Shown: positions 11,737 through 24,007, numbered from the stretch's first letter. The stretch: 64,000 bases of DNA from Litoditis marina (GCA_964036275.1 OZ038433.1:16560257-16624256), one strand, 5' to 3'. A program made the numbers and translations. The notes: generated by a model from the letters alone, not told the origin.

Positions 11737-12202
11737 TAAAGAGAGATAATTCTCTTTTTCACACCCTTTATTGTCCCAATCTCGACCTTGCCCCGACTAG
11801 TTTTGTGCCCTGCGGCGTTATGATTCGAAACGTAACAATTCGTCAACCCGTTCCACTTTTTCTGTCTTTTTACTGCCAATGAGGGGGCATATAATTTGGG
11901 CCATTATTCAATGGAACGACGTATCCGAAGAACTGTTTCACTGTACATTCTAGAGAGGGAGAGGGAGCGAGGTGGTTAGAGAAAGATAGAGAGAGGGATT
12001 GAATAGAACTCTCTGTGTCACTCCCTTCTTCTGTCGTTCCCACTTCTCTCGTCTCCTCTCAGACTTACTTCCTCTGAGAGAAGACAGAGAGAAGGGGGAA
12101 CGACAGAAGAAGGGAGAGACACAGAGAGAGGAACAAAAATCGAGAGAGAGAGAGAGAAGAGAGAAAGAGAGAGAGAGAGAGAGAGAAGAAAGAGAGAAAG
12201 GA

Positions 12203-12238
<36 letters not shown>

Positions 12239-14153
12239 TAAACTCACATCTTCGAGGACAGCCTTCAGTTTCTTGCTGTTGCAGGTGGGATCCTCCTCGG
12301 CCTCGATTTCCGTTGAATCGGCGGCGAAGATCTGCAACATTTACTAGTGAAAAGATGGGTAACGTGAGACGTGAAACGTGAAACGTGAAAATACGTCGGA
12401 ATTTGACAATGTACAATGATAACTTTCATGTAATACCTAAATATTTCATTCGCTTTGAAGTTTAATTAAAAAGTAGTAAATGATGTTTCAACTTATCTGT
12501 TTCTGTATTACATGTAGATCTTTGACAGTCTAGTTGGGCTGAGATCGGAAAAGTCAAAAGATCAAAATAGATCAAACATTCAGCTGACCTTTGACCCGTG
12601 GGTACGATGTCTGCTTCTGTATCTGCAAGGAACTCCACATCTACAGCAACAGTCGTTGGCAGGCTGCATGGCGTACTGAAATGAACAGTTAGAGTGGGGA
12701 AAAGATCACTGAATTAGAGAGACGCGGAGAAATTGACCAGTATAAATACTGGAACGTGGGGAACGGAGAGTTAGAGTGAAGGAGAGATCACTGACTCGGA
12801 GAGACGCAGAGAGAAACTTACTATAGTTCGGTTCACCAATCGACGACTTTCTACAGTAATCTTTCAAAAATTCAAACGCATTTATCTAATCAACAAACAG
12901 AATTCAAGATTCACTGTTTTGTATGCTTGCAGTACCCAAAGTGGAGAACTAAATAACACAGTTTAAACTATATACAACATCTACAAGATATGATGAATTC
13001 ACTTGAAAGTTTTATTATCTTACTGTAGAGGGCTATTGTTTCGTGAAACAGACTATACTAGTGTTGCTGGAAACGTGAACACGTTGTAGATCAAAAACTA
13101 GTAGTTTTTTGACATTAAACTTAAATTCTCCAAAAATTCTTGTTTTTATGCTTTCTAGTGGAAACTCGTCTTATCTATGACGTCATTTCGGAATTGTGTG
13201 AGAAACATTTGCAGACAACAGAAACTTGTTTTTTCTCTGGATGGCACAAGGTTTGTTTGGTCATTCGATCTTGTATAACCTAAATCGTTCTTACGTGAAC
13301 TATAGATGGTAGAAAAGTGATCCTCACACTTTTGTAGTTTGCACAGACTAGGTTATAAGGTTACATGTGGTGTTATTAATAAATATTATCTTCATTGTGA
13401 AGTTTTCTATGTGAGAAGCTGAAATTACGCCATTACACGTTTACACGTGAGATCGAAATAAATTACACGTTTTTTGACGTGATTCCCCAGAAACGTGCAA
13501 TTTACCTGTTGGAAGACGGGAGCCGGTCTGTAGCTCATGCATGGGCTCATGGGTGGAGGAGGGGGACACATCGGGGGTGGTGGGGGAGGTGGGGGCGGTG
13601 GGCACATGGGTGGCGGTGGGCAGAACTGGGGCGGGCAGATGGGTGGCGGTGGGCAAGGGGCGGGCAATGGGGCGCACATCGGCATGGGGCAGGGTGGGGG
13701 AGGCAACGACATGCCGCAGCAACCACCTGGAAGGAGAGCGAGATTTATACGGGTTGAATCATTGAATTGTAGTAGTTTCGTTCGTACTCAGAACAGTTCG
13801 CACTTTTCCTTTTCTTCGAAACACCAAGATTCGTCGGGTAAAAACTGTCATATGAAACGATCATATATCGCATTAACGTGATACTTCAGTTTATTCGGTC
13901 AATATGTTTCATGCAAGTGCTGCTACTTCTATGTCACTTGATTCAAATTGAGCTCAAAGTTGACCAATTTGGAACATATTCGCATTTCGAAACCAAAGTG
14001 TGTGAGAAAAAACATATAGACGGCGGTACTCTCATTGTCCTAAAGGCGTTATTTATAATATTAATCAGTATAAGTTTCAAAAGGTTGTAGAAACTTACCG
14101 AAAGTTCCGTGCGCCGCTGGCACAATAGCAAGAGCGATAAGGAGAGAAATCAT
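11273..14153 (-). CDS. Ground-like (hedgehog-related) secreted protein
   Basis: Five exons join in frame: 14153-14099, 13726-13506, 12675-12589, 12331-12248 and 11452-11273, giving 208 aa. Exon 1 encodes a signal peptide (MISLLIALAIVPAAHG). Exon 2 encodes about 70 residues of Pro/Cys/Met repeats (CPPPPICPP and PPPMCPPP type). Exon 3 carries NDCCCRCGVPCRYR. Exons 4-5 form the Ground-like domain, with CNSKKLKAVL, SKRAIQKAAEE, then ICANGDFSYVAYTETYCQL and a closing VTCYAF. This signal-peptide, proline/cysteine linker and C-terminal Cys-domain layout is that of nematode grl genes. Such proteins are secreted from epidermal and glial cells and are linked to cuticle and extracellular matrix; that role is family knowledge. 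The exon 3 donor is GTCAGC (weak). The start is the first ATG that gives a signal peptide, 33-40 nt after a TATA-like TTAAATAG. The exact grl paralogue is not resolved. Confidence 0.92.
11461..11749 (+). repeat. GA tract with two echoes of the exon 5 acceptor
   Basis: GA-rich intron 4 sequence. The block GGTCAGAGGTCATGTTCTGG, which on the minus strand is the exon 5 3' splice site plus the first exon bases, recurs at 11535-11554 (identical) and 11675-11691 (GGAGATTATGTTCTGG, diverged). GA runs lie between the copies. Confidence 0.85.
12058..12238 (+). repeat. GA tract in intron 4 of the Ground-like gene
   Basis: About 180 bp of AGAGAGA with AAAG interruptions, ending 10 bp before the exon 4 donor. 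On the transcribed (minus) strand it is pyrimidine-rich. Confidence 0.85.
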
Positions 14154-14185
14154 TGTATTGTGGTGGTGGCATCATGCCGCGGGAG

Positions 14186-14193
14186 CTATTTAA
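14186..14193 (-). promoter_or_regulatory. TATA-like box of the Ground-like gene
   Basis: TTAAATAG on the minus strand, flanked by GC-rich sequence, 33-40 nt upstream of the ATG. If it is used, the 5' UTR is very short. No trans-splice acceptor is seen directly at the ATG. Confidence 0.4.
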
Positions 14194-14219
14194 GGGGGCG
14201 CGAGAAACGGGTTGGGGGG

Positions 14220-14392
14220 GGGGTTAGAGAGAGGGGTTAGAAGAGTTAGAGAGAGAGGGGGATGACTAAGAGGGAAAGGTCAGGGCAGAAGGGGAATTAC
14301 ACAGAAGAATGCCCCCGGGCGGCTAGACTGTCAAGGTTGCTGCCAAAGAAAGGGCAGAAAACAAGAAGGATGAATCACTTATGGGATGAGTG

Positions 14393-14446
<54 letters not shown>

Positions 14447-14573
14447 AGAGAGAGAGAGAGAGGGGTAGAGACAGAGTAAGAGAGAGTAAGAGAGAGAGAT
14501 AGAGAAAGAGAGAGAGAGAATGGGGGGGAGAGAGAGACAGAGAAAGAGATGGAGAGAGAAAGAGATGGAGAGT
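14220..14573 (+). repeat. GA-rich tract
   Basis: Interrupted purine tract, densest at 14398-14462, immediately upstream of the Ground-like promoter. It opens Ser/Leu-rich reverse frames that are not genes. Confidence 0.85.
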
Positions 14574-14791
14574 GGATATTGGTTAGCGGAAAATTTAGAG
14601 AAAACAAAATTTAGAGAAAACACAAACACTACATCCACTACATGTTAGCAGTATCCGCAACCTTTGCAAGTCAACATTCCGGGCTACTTTTTGTTCTGTA
14701 TTTTCCTGTAGAATACACATTTCAACCTGAAGCGCCAACCATTTTCCACGTGTTCCCGTCGTAATGCCGGATGAAAACACTTTTACTCATA

Positions 14792-14917
14792 TTAAAGCAG
14801 GACGGTTGTGTGGACCAATCCCGTGTCAACGGTCCTTTAAACTGCAATTGAAAAATGTATGGCAGTTTAAAGGACTGAAGCGTTGCCATTGGACCACATG
14901 ATCGTCCTTCTTTAAAG
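14792..14917. repeat. 126-bp fold-back element, copy 1
   Basis: The ends TTAAAGCAGGACGGTTGTG and CATGATCGTCCTTCTTTAA pair. Inside, TGGACCAATCCCGT faces ATTGGACCAC, and TCCTTTAAACTGCAATTG faces GGCAGTTTAAAGGACTG. The second copy is at 42330-42453, inside a sax-7 intron. Confidence 0.75.
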
Positions 14918-15295
14918 GTAAAGCTTGTGATCGTACGACTCTCGGTACTACTCATATATCGGTACCTCACCAATACCAATCTATGGACTTTCATGTGTAA
15001 ACTTAGTCTCTCTCCCTTCTCTCTCTTTCTCTCTCTCTCTCTTTCTCTCTATTTCTCTCCCCTCTCTCTCGTGACTTCTCGTTTCACGTGTTGTAGCGTG
15101 TGTTACGTCACAAAGCTCCGCCCCTTTTCCTATCCCTTTGTATTTGTTGTTCAATGCACTTTTTGCGGCAACCTATAGTGTAAATAATTGGAAATGCTTT
15201 CATTCGAAAGGTCGTTTCGAGAGAAAAATACAAGAAAGACCGGAAATGGATAAAACGTCAAATGACAGCGTGTGAAAAGGCGAATTGGGAGCAAA

Positions 15296-15450
15296 ACATA
15301 GTATATACTGTTAGTCATTTGCACAGTCACGTGAAACATGTTGAACACAGCAGAACTCAGAAACGTGAAGAGAAAGACAAAGTGCACAATTCCTCATTAG
15401 AATGCCTAGTTTACGTGACTATTCAATTTACTTCTAGTAAATATAGTCTT
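15296..15450 (-). repeat. Dispersed repeat, GCACGTTTCTGAGTT family, copy 3
   Basis: Inverted relative to copy 1. Reads ACTGTTAGTCATTTGCACAG, TCACGTGAAACATGTTGAAC, ACAGCAGAACTCAGAAACGT, AAGTGCACAATTCCTCATT and CGTGACTATTCAATTTACTT, so both ends of the family are represented. Confidence 0.7.
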
Positions 15451-17577
15451 TTTCATTCCCACTGAGACTTCTACAGTATGAATACACAACTTTCAGTCCG
15501 TTTCCATAAAGTTTATCGGAAAAGTTAGGAAAATTTTGCATTCAATTCTGATTCGTTCTTGTTAGTGTTCAACGAGTCTTAATGACTTAATGATACAATT
15601 TATTTTGTCAATTTTAGAAACTGCACAGAGCGAAACACAGCTACCGTATTCAGCTCACGCAATATTATACGTTCGCAAGAGTCCAGTTTTCAATTTTGTT
15701 AAATTTTCAGAACATACAGACAAATCTGTTTGCAAACAAAAAGTTGTAGATAAAACCTTTTTCCTATAAAATGTCGAGTAATCTTTTTTTTTCACTCTTA
15801 CATCTTCAATTTTAGTTTTTTTTTAACATTACACTTAATTCGAAAATATGTTTAAGTAATTCACTGAACACTGTTTAAGTACACCTTTGTATACATTTAG
15901 AAACAGTTCAGTCAACACCAACATTCTCTAATCTCTCCAACCTCAGGCGCTCTCTCGGCCAATCAGCTGTTCGCCCCGGCACTGGTGCAACCCGTACTAG
16001 ATACGGCGCAAGGCGGGACGGGCCTGGCCAATTCTCTTTTCAATTGGCGAAGATGAACCTATGGTTGGTCCGTGTTTCCGACAAGCGAATGATGCTAATA
16101 CAACCTTCTGAGCCAGTTTTTGAAAAACAATATATAAATGATATTAAAACTAATAAATGTGATTAAAGTAGAAGTAGTAATAAATTTCAATGTACAAGAT
16201 GTTTAATACAGTTTAATTCCTATTCACAATTATTCGTGTATGCAGTCTGTCTGTGTTGAATAGCATAACGATCTCACTAATTTTTAAAATGATTAAAATG
16301 GCACAGCAAAAGTACCAACTTTTGAGAAGGAGTACTATTTTGAGCGTTTTGTGTACAAAGTCCTGTAACTACAAATGCACAAAACATACTTGTATTTTAA
16401 TTGTGAATGAACTTTTTCCTATCTTGAATAACAATGACATTTCAGGTGGAATTTTGGAAAACGGATCATCATTTTCTATAGTCCGTTTAATAAGAGTCCG
16501 TTCAAAATTGAAACACTACTCCTAGAAGGATGAACAGTCAATTTCATATCAATCATTATGGTTTTTGTCCGACATATCACTACAGTAATTGTTCTTCAAA
16601 ACGAAAGTATTTTTTTGTGTTTTAATGGTCTTTTCGTTGAAATATACTTGTTTGTGAAAGTTTTTCATCAAGGTAAACCCATCTTGATAAAACAGTCTTG
16701 ATTTCGGTTTTTCTCAGCACTGAACTCTGACCCCAATCGTTTATCAAGGCTCTATCATAATCTGAATTGATAAATCAAACTTGTGGATTCTATCAGTTTT
16801 TGTTGGTGATCCAAAAGTGAAAAACCGAAACTTAGAACCTTGTGAAGTCTTGGGGACCTACGTCTACGTGGGTCTGAACTACAAAATGTATTAAGAAATT
16901 CCGGGTCTAGTATAACTTGAAGAACAAGTTTGAATCTCGACAAAGCTGAAAATGAGTTTGATTGGCGCTTCACAGTTGAGGTCGTTGCACGCTTGCAGTT
17001 CGAACCTGCTCAGTTCAATTTAGACTCGAAATTTAGGGAACGATCACATAAATATGTTTTCGCTCAGATTCGGCGTGTTTTAACATGAAATACAGCGAAG
17101 TGATTGAACCTGTTAAAGGAGGGGAGAAAGGAAAACGAACTCTGGTTCTGCGGGATACCTACACGTAGCGCCTTCTGAATCAGACTAAAATCTGTGCACC
17201 CCATCCATATACTTACCACGCCCAATAGTTCGAACTATAAAAGGTATATACATATACAATGTGTACAAAGAATTCTATATATACTAATCTCGAGCCCTCC
17301 CCGAGTCTAATATTCTGTTGACTGTTGAAATAGATAATTCCCTCGCCCCCAGTAAGTTAGCAATGATATAATAAGCCTCGCTTATGTTCTTATGTACTCT
17401 ATTTCTCCCTACTAATGAATATGAAGGCTCTAAGTAACTAAATCTACTAAGTACTAAATCTCTGTTACGTGGATTGAAGACGTTAGTGTAAGAGTGATCA
17501 CTCACAGGTTTCCTGCGGATAATTTTCAATACATAGTAACCGATGTTATAGCATTGTTTTAATTTTCGAACTTAACT

Positions 17578-17705
17578 ATACTAGAATTGAATTGAATGGT
17601 CTTGTGAAGTTAGCACTAAATCGTGCACTTTGTCATGGCACGTTTCTAAGTTCTGCTGTGTTTCACATGTTTCACGTGACTGTGCAATTGACTAACAGTA
17701 TATTT
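17578..17705 (+). repeat. Dispersed repeat, GCACGTTTCTGAGTT family, copy 4
   Basis: Runs from TATACTAGAATTGAATTGAA through AATCGTGCACTTTGTC, GCACGTTTCTAAGTTCTGC and TTTCACGTGACTGTGC to GACTAACAGTATA. It starts and ends with TATA-like words and is the best copy for defining element ends. Confidence 0.72.
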
Positions 17706-18006
17706 GCCCAAAACCTAGCTAGAATGAGACCGCGTACACTACTACCAGCATTTGTTTCAAATATCTTCCCATTCTTTTAATTTGACTCTGTAAATCCAAA
17801 TATCAAAGTTAATTTGTTTACATTTGAATATTTTACAGCGTTTTGTCAGATTAGAGATGAATGAAATACAGTGTAGTCAATACAATCCATTTCGTCATAC
17901 ACTTGTACAGTATAACTTTTTTTACAGAGTTTTTAGAATGGTTGGGTGTCACTGCCAGAAAACTTTTTGGTAAACCAGATGTTTTGCATTGAAAGCAATC
18001 TCGGAC

Positions 18007-18171
18007 TACGTATGCTAGAGGATCCCGGCACCTTTGATCTATTCTGCGTCTCTCGAACATACGCTATTTCTCTGTTCTTACATCCCACCGGGATGTTAGA
18101 GACGAGAAATAGTGAGGCAGAGCGAGAGACGCAGGATGGGATGAAGGTGCCGGGATCTTCTAGCATACGTA
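18007..18171. mobile_element. 165-bp palindromic MITE, copy 1
   Basis: Near-perfect palindrome. The left end TACGTATGCTAGAGGATCCC pairs with the right end GGGATCTTCTAGCATACGTA; GCACCTTTGATC pairs with GATGAAGGTGC; CTGCGTCTCTCG pairs with CGAGAGACGCAG; and ACATCCCACCGGGATGT lies near the centre. There is no coding capacity. A second copy lies at 19109-19274. Confidence 0.85.
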
Positions 18172-18216
18172 ATCAGATAAAATGTTCCTTACGCGAGTTC
18201 ACGTATAGGCTTATTC

Positions 18217-18425
18217 ATTCCTACTGAGACTCCTACAGTAGGATTTCGAAACTACGAAACTGTTTTTCCAACTCACTTATGATCGGAATGGTTTAGGAGT
18301 TTGGCACCTCATTTTCGTTCTCAGGTACCGTAATTAAACGAGAGTATTTTTGATGAACTAAATTTTCAGCTTCACAACAGCCTTTGGAAAGTTTGTAAGG
18401 TTACTGTAGGAGTCTCAGTAGGAAT
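18217..18425. repeat. Fold-back with 24-bp perfect inverted repeats
   Basis: The ATTCCTACTGAGACTCC word and the rest of the 24-bp left arm (18217-18240) recur exactly in complement at 18402-18425. About 160 bp lie between the arms. Related TTCATTCCYACTGAGACTYC ends occur at 15455-15475. Confidence 0.75.
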
Positions 18426-18636
18426 GGTGGGAACTATGGGGAGGATGAAGACTGCAGAATGACTGACTTGGACGGAACACTTCGTGTCAGTCGTTCAGAC
18501 AGAATCAGAAACCTTCAATGTGGTTGTCTTATCCAGAGTGGTCTGAGGGGGGAGGGGGCGGGGATCTCCAGTGTTTAGATAAACTTTCTTGTTTGGCTTC
18601 AAAAATATAGGTTCACAGATATTTTTCATAGGTCAT

Positions 18637-18857
18637 TGTAGCTGTATAGTTCTGGTCATTCTCACTCAGACTGTGGCAGCGTGCCAATGAAATTTCGGAT
18701 GATTGTATTTCATAGAAAAACGTGAAACATAGATGTGCTGGAAATTATTCTACTCACATATTGCAAGCCGCCTACAAAGATTCTGATTCTTTGAAGAACT
18801 AACAGAATGAAAAACCGTCGTCAGGATTTGTTGGCACGCTGCCAAACTCTCAGTGGG
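18637..18857. repeat. Fold-back with GGCAGCGTGCCAA arms
   Basis: The left end TATAGTTCTGGTCATTC...TGGCAGCGTGCCAA faces TTGGCACGCTGCCAAACTC...GGTATAGTT at the right. The central sequence is unique. Confidence 0.65.
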
Positions 18858-19094
18858 CATGCAGGTATAGTTCCGGTTGTTTCAACTGAGACTTGGCATC
18901 GTGCCAATGAATATTACAAGCCATTTTTCACTACTTTGGACTTTTTCAAAAAACTACAAAGTTCTGTTAGCGGTTGATCAGTTTCATAAGAACAATGAGA
19001 AAAGTTCTGGGAACCCTCATGTTTGTTCTAAGAAACAGTCATCCGAAAATTCTGGCACGTTCCCAAGAGTCTCAGTGGGAATGATGAAAACTAT
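18858..19094. repeat. Fold-back with GGCATCGTGCCAA arms, adjacent to the previous one
   Basis: The left end TATAGTTCCGGTTG...ACTTGGCATCGTGCCAATG faces TCTGGCACGTTCCCAAGAGT...AAAACTATA. It abuts the preceding element, sharing TATAGTT, and is of the same type but diverged. Confidence 0.6.
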
Positions 19095-19108
19095 ATTACC
19101 CATCTGAG

Positions 19109-19274
19109 TACGTATGCTGGAAGATCCCGGTACCTTCATCCCGTCCTGCGTCTCCTCATACATACGCTATTTCTCTGCTCTTACATCCCGCCGGGATGTG
19201 AGAGACGAGAAATAGTGAGGCAGAGTGAGAGACGCAGGATGGGATGAAGATCCCGGGATCTTCTAGCATACGTA
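19109..19274. mobile_element. 165-bp palindromic MITE, copy 2
   Basis: Same palindrome as 18007-18171: TACGTATGCTGGAAGATCCC at the left, GGGATCTTCTAGCATACGTA at the right, and ACATCCCGCCGGGATGTGAG at the centre. It is 166 bp, so the family length is well defined. Confidence 0.85.
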
Positions 19275-19389
19275 CTCTGAACGCTTGAAACACATCCGAA
19301 CTCTCAAACTGAGCATATGACACTCCTACTAATACAGTTTGTTGTGTGGGTATTGTTATGAAGTTACACGGAAATCTATGAGAAAGTTA

Positions 19390-19526
<137 letters not shown>

Positions 19527-19807
19527 CTGTCGAATAGTTGACATTTGCCCACTACTTGCCCTAAGACGATCTCCCATTCCCCAATCCAGCAAATCTTTTC
19601 TCGTAGTCATTACGGATTTGATGTTAAGCTTCTTCGCAAACGTGTTGAAAAGGAGTGGTCGGGAATCATACTCATTCCTATTCCAACTAAACTAAAAGCA
19701 TATCTAATGCTTAGCCGAGGCTATAATCTCGCTTATATGACTATCCTTCAGTTTAGTAGATGTACGGTATTACTCGCTTAGTGTTTGCAATTACCATTGC
19801 ACACTCG

Positions 19808-19880
19808 TCGAAAATATGCTATACTAGAAGTATTGCCACGTCATTGCACGTTTCTGAGTTCTGCTGTGTTTACAGTACAT
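19808..19880 (+). repeat. Dispersed repeat, GCACGTTTCTGAGTT family, copy 5 (partial)
   Basis: TATACTAGAAGTATTGCC, then ATTGCACGTTTCTGAGTTC and TGCTGTGTTTACAG; the rest of the element is missing. Confidence 0.6.
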
Positions 19881-20872
19881 ACTTTTCGTGTAAACTTCAC
19901 ATTTCTATCTAAACTTCACATTCAAATAAACATTTTGACTGAAAACAGTGAAAACCAACGTTTTTCTTTTTCTATAGAATCAAAATGGTAAGTTGCTTAT
20001 AGGCGCTTACATTCCTATTCAGCTCTACCCTCGCCTAACCGAAGTATTAGGATATTATATGGGGTTCTCAGTGTCGCAAACGACTACGGAGTTACATTAC
20101 GTACAAAATAACATTTGTTTAAATCCTTATTAAAGTTATTTTCGGTTTTCGAAGTGCCAGTGTCACTTCTAGCAACAATAGAGAACGCTGGGTTTGTTAC
20201 AGTTTTCAAGTGTCACCCATACGTAGACACCTACAGTATACTGTAGCCGTACTTTGCTGAAAACCGTACTCTTCATACTTTTTGTCGGCTACATAGAGAA
20301 AAGTGTGATCATTGATTGTGTGCGATACTAAACACATGATCGATAAACATAGTTTGCTCGTTGTATCTGTCGCAGACTAAAAAAATGAGACTCTGATTTA
20401 CTTGAGAATCCTAAAAGCTTTCTGCGGACACCTTTCTCGTATCAAAATCAAACCTGTAGCATATAAAGTATAATCAATAAATGGAAACCTCAATCAGATA
20501 TTGGCTATTTAAATTTAGCTCAAATAGTTTACCCGCTATTTGAGAAAAATACGGCCATCTAACATGTTAACAGAGGGTTGTTTGTGTTGTTTTGTTTTCA
20601 TTTCCTGACAAAAACAACATTTCGATCAACAGAGAGGAATCAGTTCTGTTCAGTCCAGAAGTAGTGTAACTAACGTCTAAACTTTAAAAGGTTGACGTAT
20701 ATACTTTCGACCTCAAAAAGCAAAACACTTTGAAAATTTGTAAGCGAATTCAGTAGAGGTTACGGTTTGCAATACTATTATTGTTCAATTGAACTCATCT
20801 TGATTCTTTTACTAACGATATTTGTTTACTTTTTCAAAACTATTAACTAAATAGCGGTGAAATCTATATCCA

Positions 20873-21075
20873 ACCGGTTTTTTGGTAACCGAACCGTTTT
20901 TGGTAACCTTTTTTTAGGTTACCTGACAGGGTGACAGGTAACCGGTAGGTAACCTAAGATGAATAACGGGTAACCTGTTTTCTAATTAAAAATGTGGTTT
21001 TTACGATTAGTTTGGATGGTAACCGAAATTTGGTTTAGGTTACCAAAAAGGATTACCGAAAATCGGTTAGTTTAC
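20873..21075. repeat. GGTTACC-rich repeat, copy 1
   Basis: Reiterated GGTAACC/GGTTACC words in both orientations (AACCGGTTTTTTGGTAACCG, AGGTTACCTGACAGG, GGTAACCGGTAGGTAACCT). Related blocks lie at 41050-41122, 43603-43695 and 50730-50975. Confidence 0.65.
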
Positions 21076-21232
21076 AAAAAAAAGATATATAGAATTGGTC
21101 CTGAATACCAGTTTGTGTAAACAACAACAACCGTTTTGCACTTTGGAGTATTTTCGAGACAGTCTGGCGCGCGTCCCTTTTATGTTGCCGACAACCACTC
21201 AAATAAGGCTTCAACTAATTTGGGTGTCATAT

Positions 21233-21387
21233 TCTCCCTCTCCCTCTCTATTTATACTTCTCTCTCCCTATCTTCTCATTATCTCTCTCTCTTCTCTCTC
21301 TCTTCTCTCTCTCTTCTCTCTCTCTTCTCTCTCTCTTCTCTCTCTCTTCTCTCTCTTCTATCTCTCTCTTCACTCTCTCTCCCTCTT

Positions 21388-21427
<40 letters not shown>

Positions 21428-21687
21428 TCCCCCCCCCCCCCTTTCTCTCTCTCCCCCTAACTCCTATTCTCTCTAACTACCCCGTGCCGGGTAGGCGGGG
21501 GGCTTAGGCATCCCCCAACCTCAATCGATTAGGCCTAGCCAGCACTAGGACGTTTAGGGCGCTTACTTTACAGCGCGCCTTTTCTCTCTTACTACCCTTC
21601 TCCCTTTCATTCTCTCTCTCGCTCTCTAATTCTCTCTCTGTAACATCTCTTCTTCATTTAACACCCCTCTCTTCTAATTACCACCCT

Positions 21688-21752
<65 letters not shown>

Positions 21753-22060
21753 CTCCTCTCTCTCCTCCCTTTCTCCCTTTAATACCTCTATCTCTTCCCC
21801 TCCCTAATACTCTCTTCTCTGCCCCCTCTCTCTCCCTCCCTCTTCCTCTCCCTCTCTGATACTCTCTTCTCTTTCCCTCTCTCTCTATCTCTCTCCCACC
21901 CTCCTAATACTCTCTTCTTTCTCTATCTCCCTCTCTCTCTCCCCCTCTCCCTCCCCAATACTTTCTTCTCTCCCTCTCTCTCCCTCTCTCTTCCTACCAA
22001 TATACTCCTCTCTCTCTCTCTTCTCTCCCTCTCTCCCTAACACTCTTTTCTCTCTCTCTC
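21233..22060 (+). repeat. Long CT-rich tract
   Basis: About 830 bp, mostly CTCTCT with TTCTCTC minisatellite phases (21290-21360), broken by unique sequence at 21480-21590. CGATTAGG...TTTAGGGCG direct repeats of about 60 bp lie at 21522-21580 and 22065-22126. Confidence 0.85.
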
Positions 22061-23559
22061 TAAGCCCAATCGATTAGGAACTAGGGGTGTTTAGGGCGTT
22101 TACTTTACGGCGCCGGCCGCGCGCCACCAAAACACTCTAGCTCTATCGATCGTTTGCCACTGTTGATTGAAACACTAAGGGCTCTCCCTCACGCCCTCTA
22201 ACCCCATATTACACTATTCCAATTGATTTAATACAAAATTAACGTTTCAATAGATAAATGTATGTATTAGTAGCCATTTTACCATGTAAATCTCTTTCTT
22301 TGATTTATAAAACTCCTTTATAACGTATTTTTATGTTTATATAGCGTGTGAAACTAAAATCGAGACTACTTCTTTTATAATGTACTATTACACTATTTCA
22401 ATTGATTCAATACATAATTAACGTTTTACTATCTTCCTATACGCATTAGTTGCACTTTTGTATGGTAATTAATTTCTTCAATCTCTTGAGAAAACGATCT
22501 TTCGATCTTTATAAACTTTTTTCAATTCTCGTGAACTCAAAATTAATACTTTTATCATTAAAATTTTATAAGAAAAATTACATTTTTGGTTTTTCCAATA
22601 CTTTAACAAAAGAATGATGTATAAGTTATTCCGTGCATGCAATATCTAACGTTTTTTCCTGCTTGATTAGAATTCTTCTCAAACGTGATTGGACAAACGT
22701 TAGATTTGGTGATTAGCATTTAGACGTGATTTAGCTCACGTAAGTCTTTGTCTCATCTCTTGTAGAGCCTAAGTTACTCTGCTTTGTAACTCCATAGCGG
22801 GCGGTTTCGACAAGTTACTAGTTTACAAGTAACTTACAAGTAACTTACAAGTTTATATTATTGATATTACCGTTTTACTGTATGACTCATGTTTTCAATG
22901 TATGTTTTTCTAGTTTCTCTCCCGAGTTACACCTACGGGCGGTTTAGACAAAAGTTCCAGTGTACAAGTTACTAATACAATTACAATTCTATATGTTTGT
23001 ATTCCTGTATAACTATATATCTCCTAATGTATTTTTTCATCAAATCTCCGCGAAATTGTCATTCTTACATAGTCTCACTTTGTTGGTGTTCTACTGGTAG
23101 CTCATTTACAACTAATTTATATCCTAGTTTGTACTTTGTACTTTAATCTTTCTAATATTTTCGTACTTTGATCTTTCGGAGTTGTTTTCATATGTCTGCG
23201 AAAATCTCACCTTTTTAATATGTTTTTGTATTCTGGTCTACCAGTAGACTCATTAACAACTAACTCGTTTCGTAGTTTGAACTTTAAACTTTGATCTTTC
23301 TTAGAAGTCTAAAAAGTCTTTTCATATTCCACCTCTGTTCAGTATAACTATTAGCTTTTATAGTTTGTACTTTGATCTTTTTGATCTTCTTTCAAAGTTA
23401 TTTCATATTCCACTTTCGTCGATTCGAACTATTTTCAGCACTAAACCACTGCCTGAATGCCTGTAATAATAATAATCGATTTATATTAAACGGGGCTCAT
23501 AGCCAGCCACATTACATTTAGAACCAACACGCGTTATATTCCCCCTTCCCCTATCTCTT

Positions 23560-23598
<39 letters not shown>

Positions 23599-23976
23599 TT
23601 CTCTCTCTCTCTCTCTAATACCTCTTATCCCTCTAACAATCCCTCTTCTCTCTCCCACGGTCGCTTACTCTTTCTTTCTATTCAACATATAAATTCGCTG
23701 ATATCTATCGATTAAACTCAATTAACAAGATATTTAACCGAGATAAGGTCGTTAAAAATCAAGGTTACGGCCCTTGTAAAACAAGTTTAGAGTTATGTTA
23801 GAACTTAACTTGGCGTTTTTTACCCGATGAACTTATGATTAGAACTTTGAATCTGAAGTGAATGTAAAATCTATGCTCAGTATTGTACGATTGTTATTGA
23901 ACTCAAGATGTAAAGATTCCACGCAACATTTGTACTTCTCGTAAACACCTTGTTTTTATCTCTCTCTCTGTCCGGT

Positions 23977-24007
<31 letters not shown>

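Noticed and set aside
13441..13881. Glycine/tryptophan-rich plus-strand frames and a second minus frame near 13.5 kb
   Set aside because: They are antisense or out-of-frame readings of the Pro/Cys exon 2 of the Ground-like gene.
17284..17529. 81-codon minus frame of balanced composition
   Set aside because: No recognisable family, no splice signals and no start context; kept as unexplained rather than called a gene.
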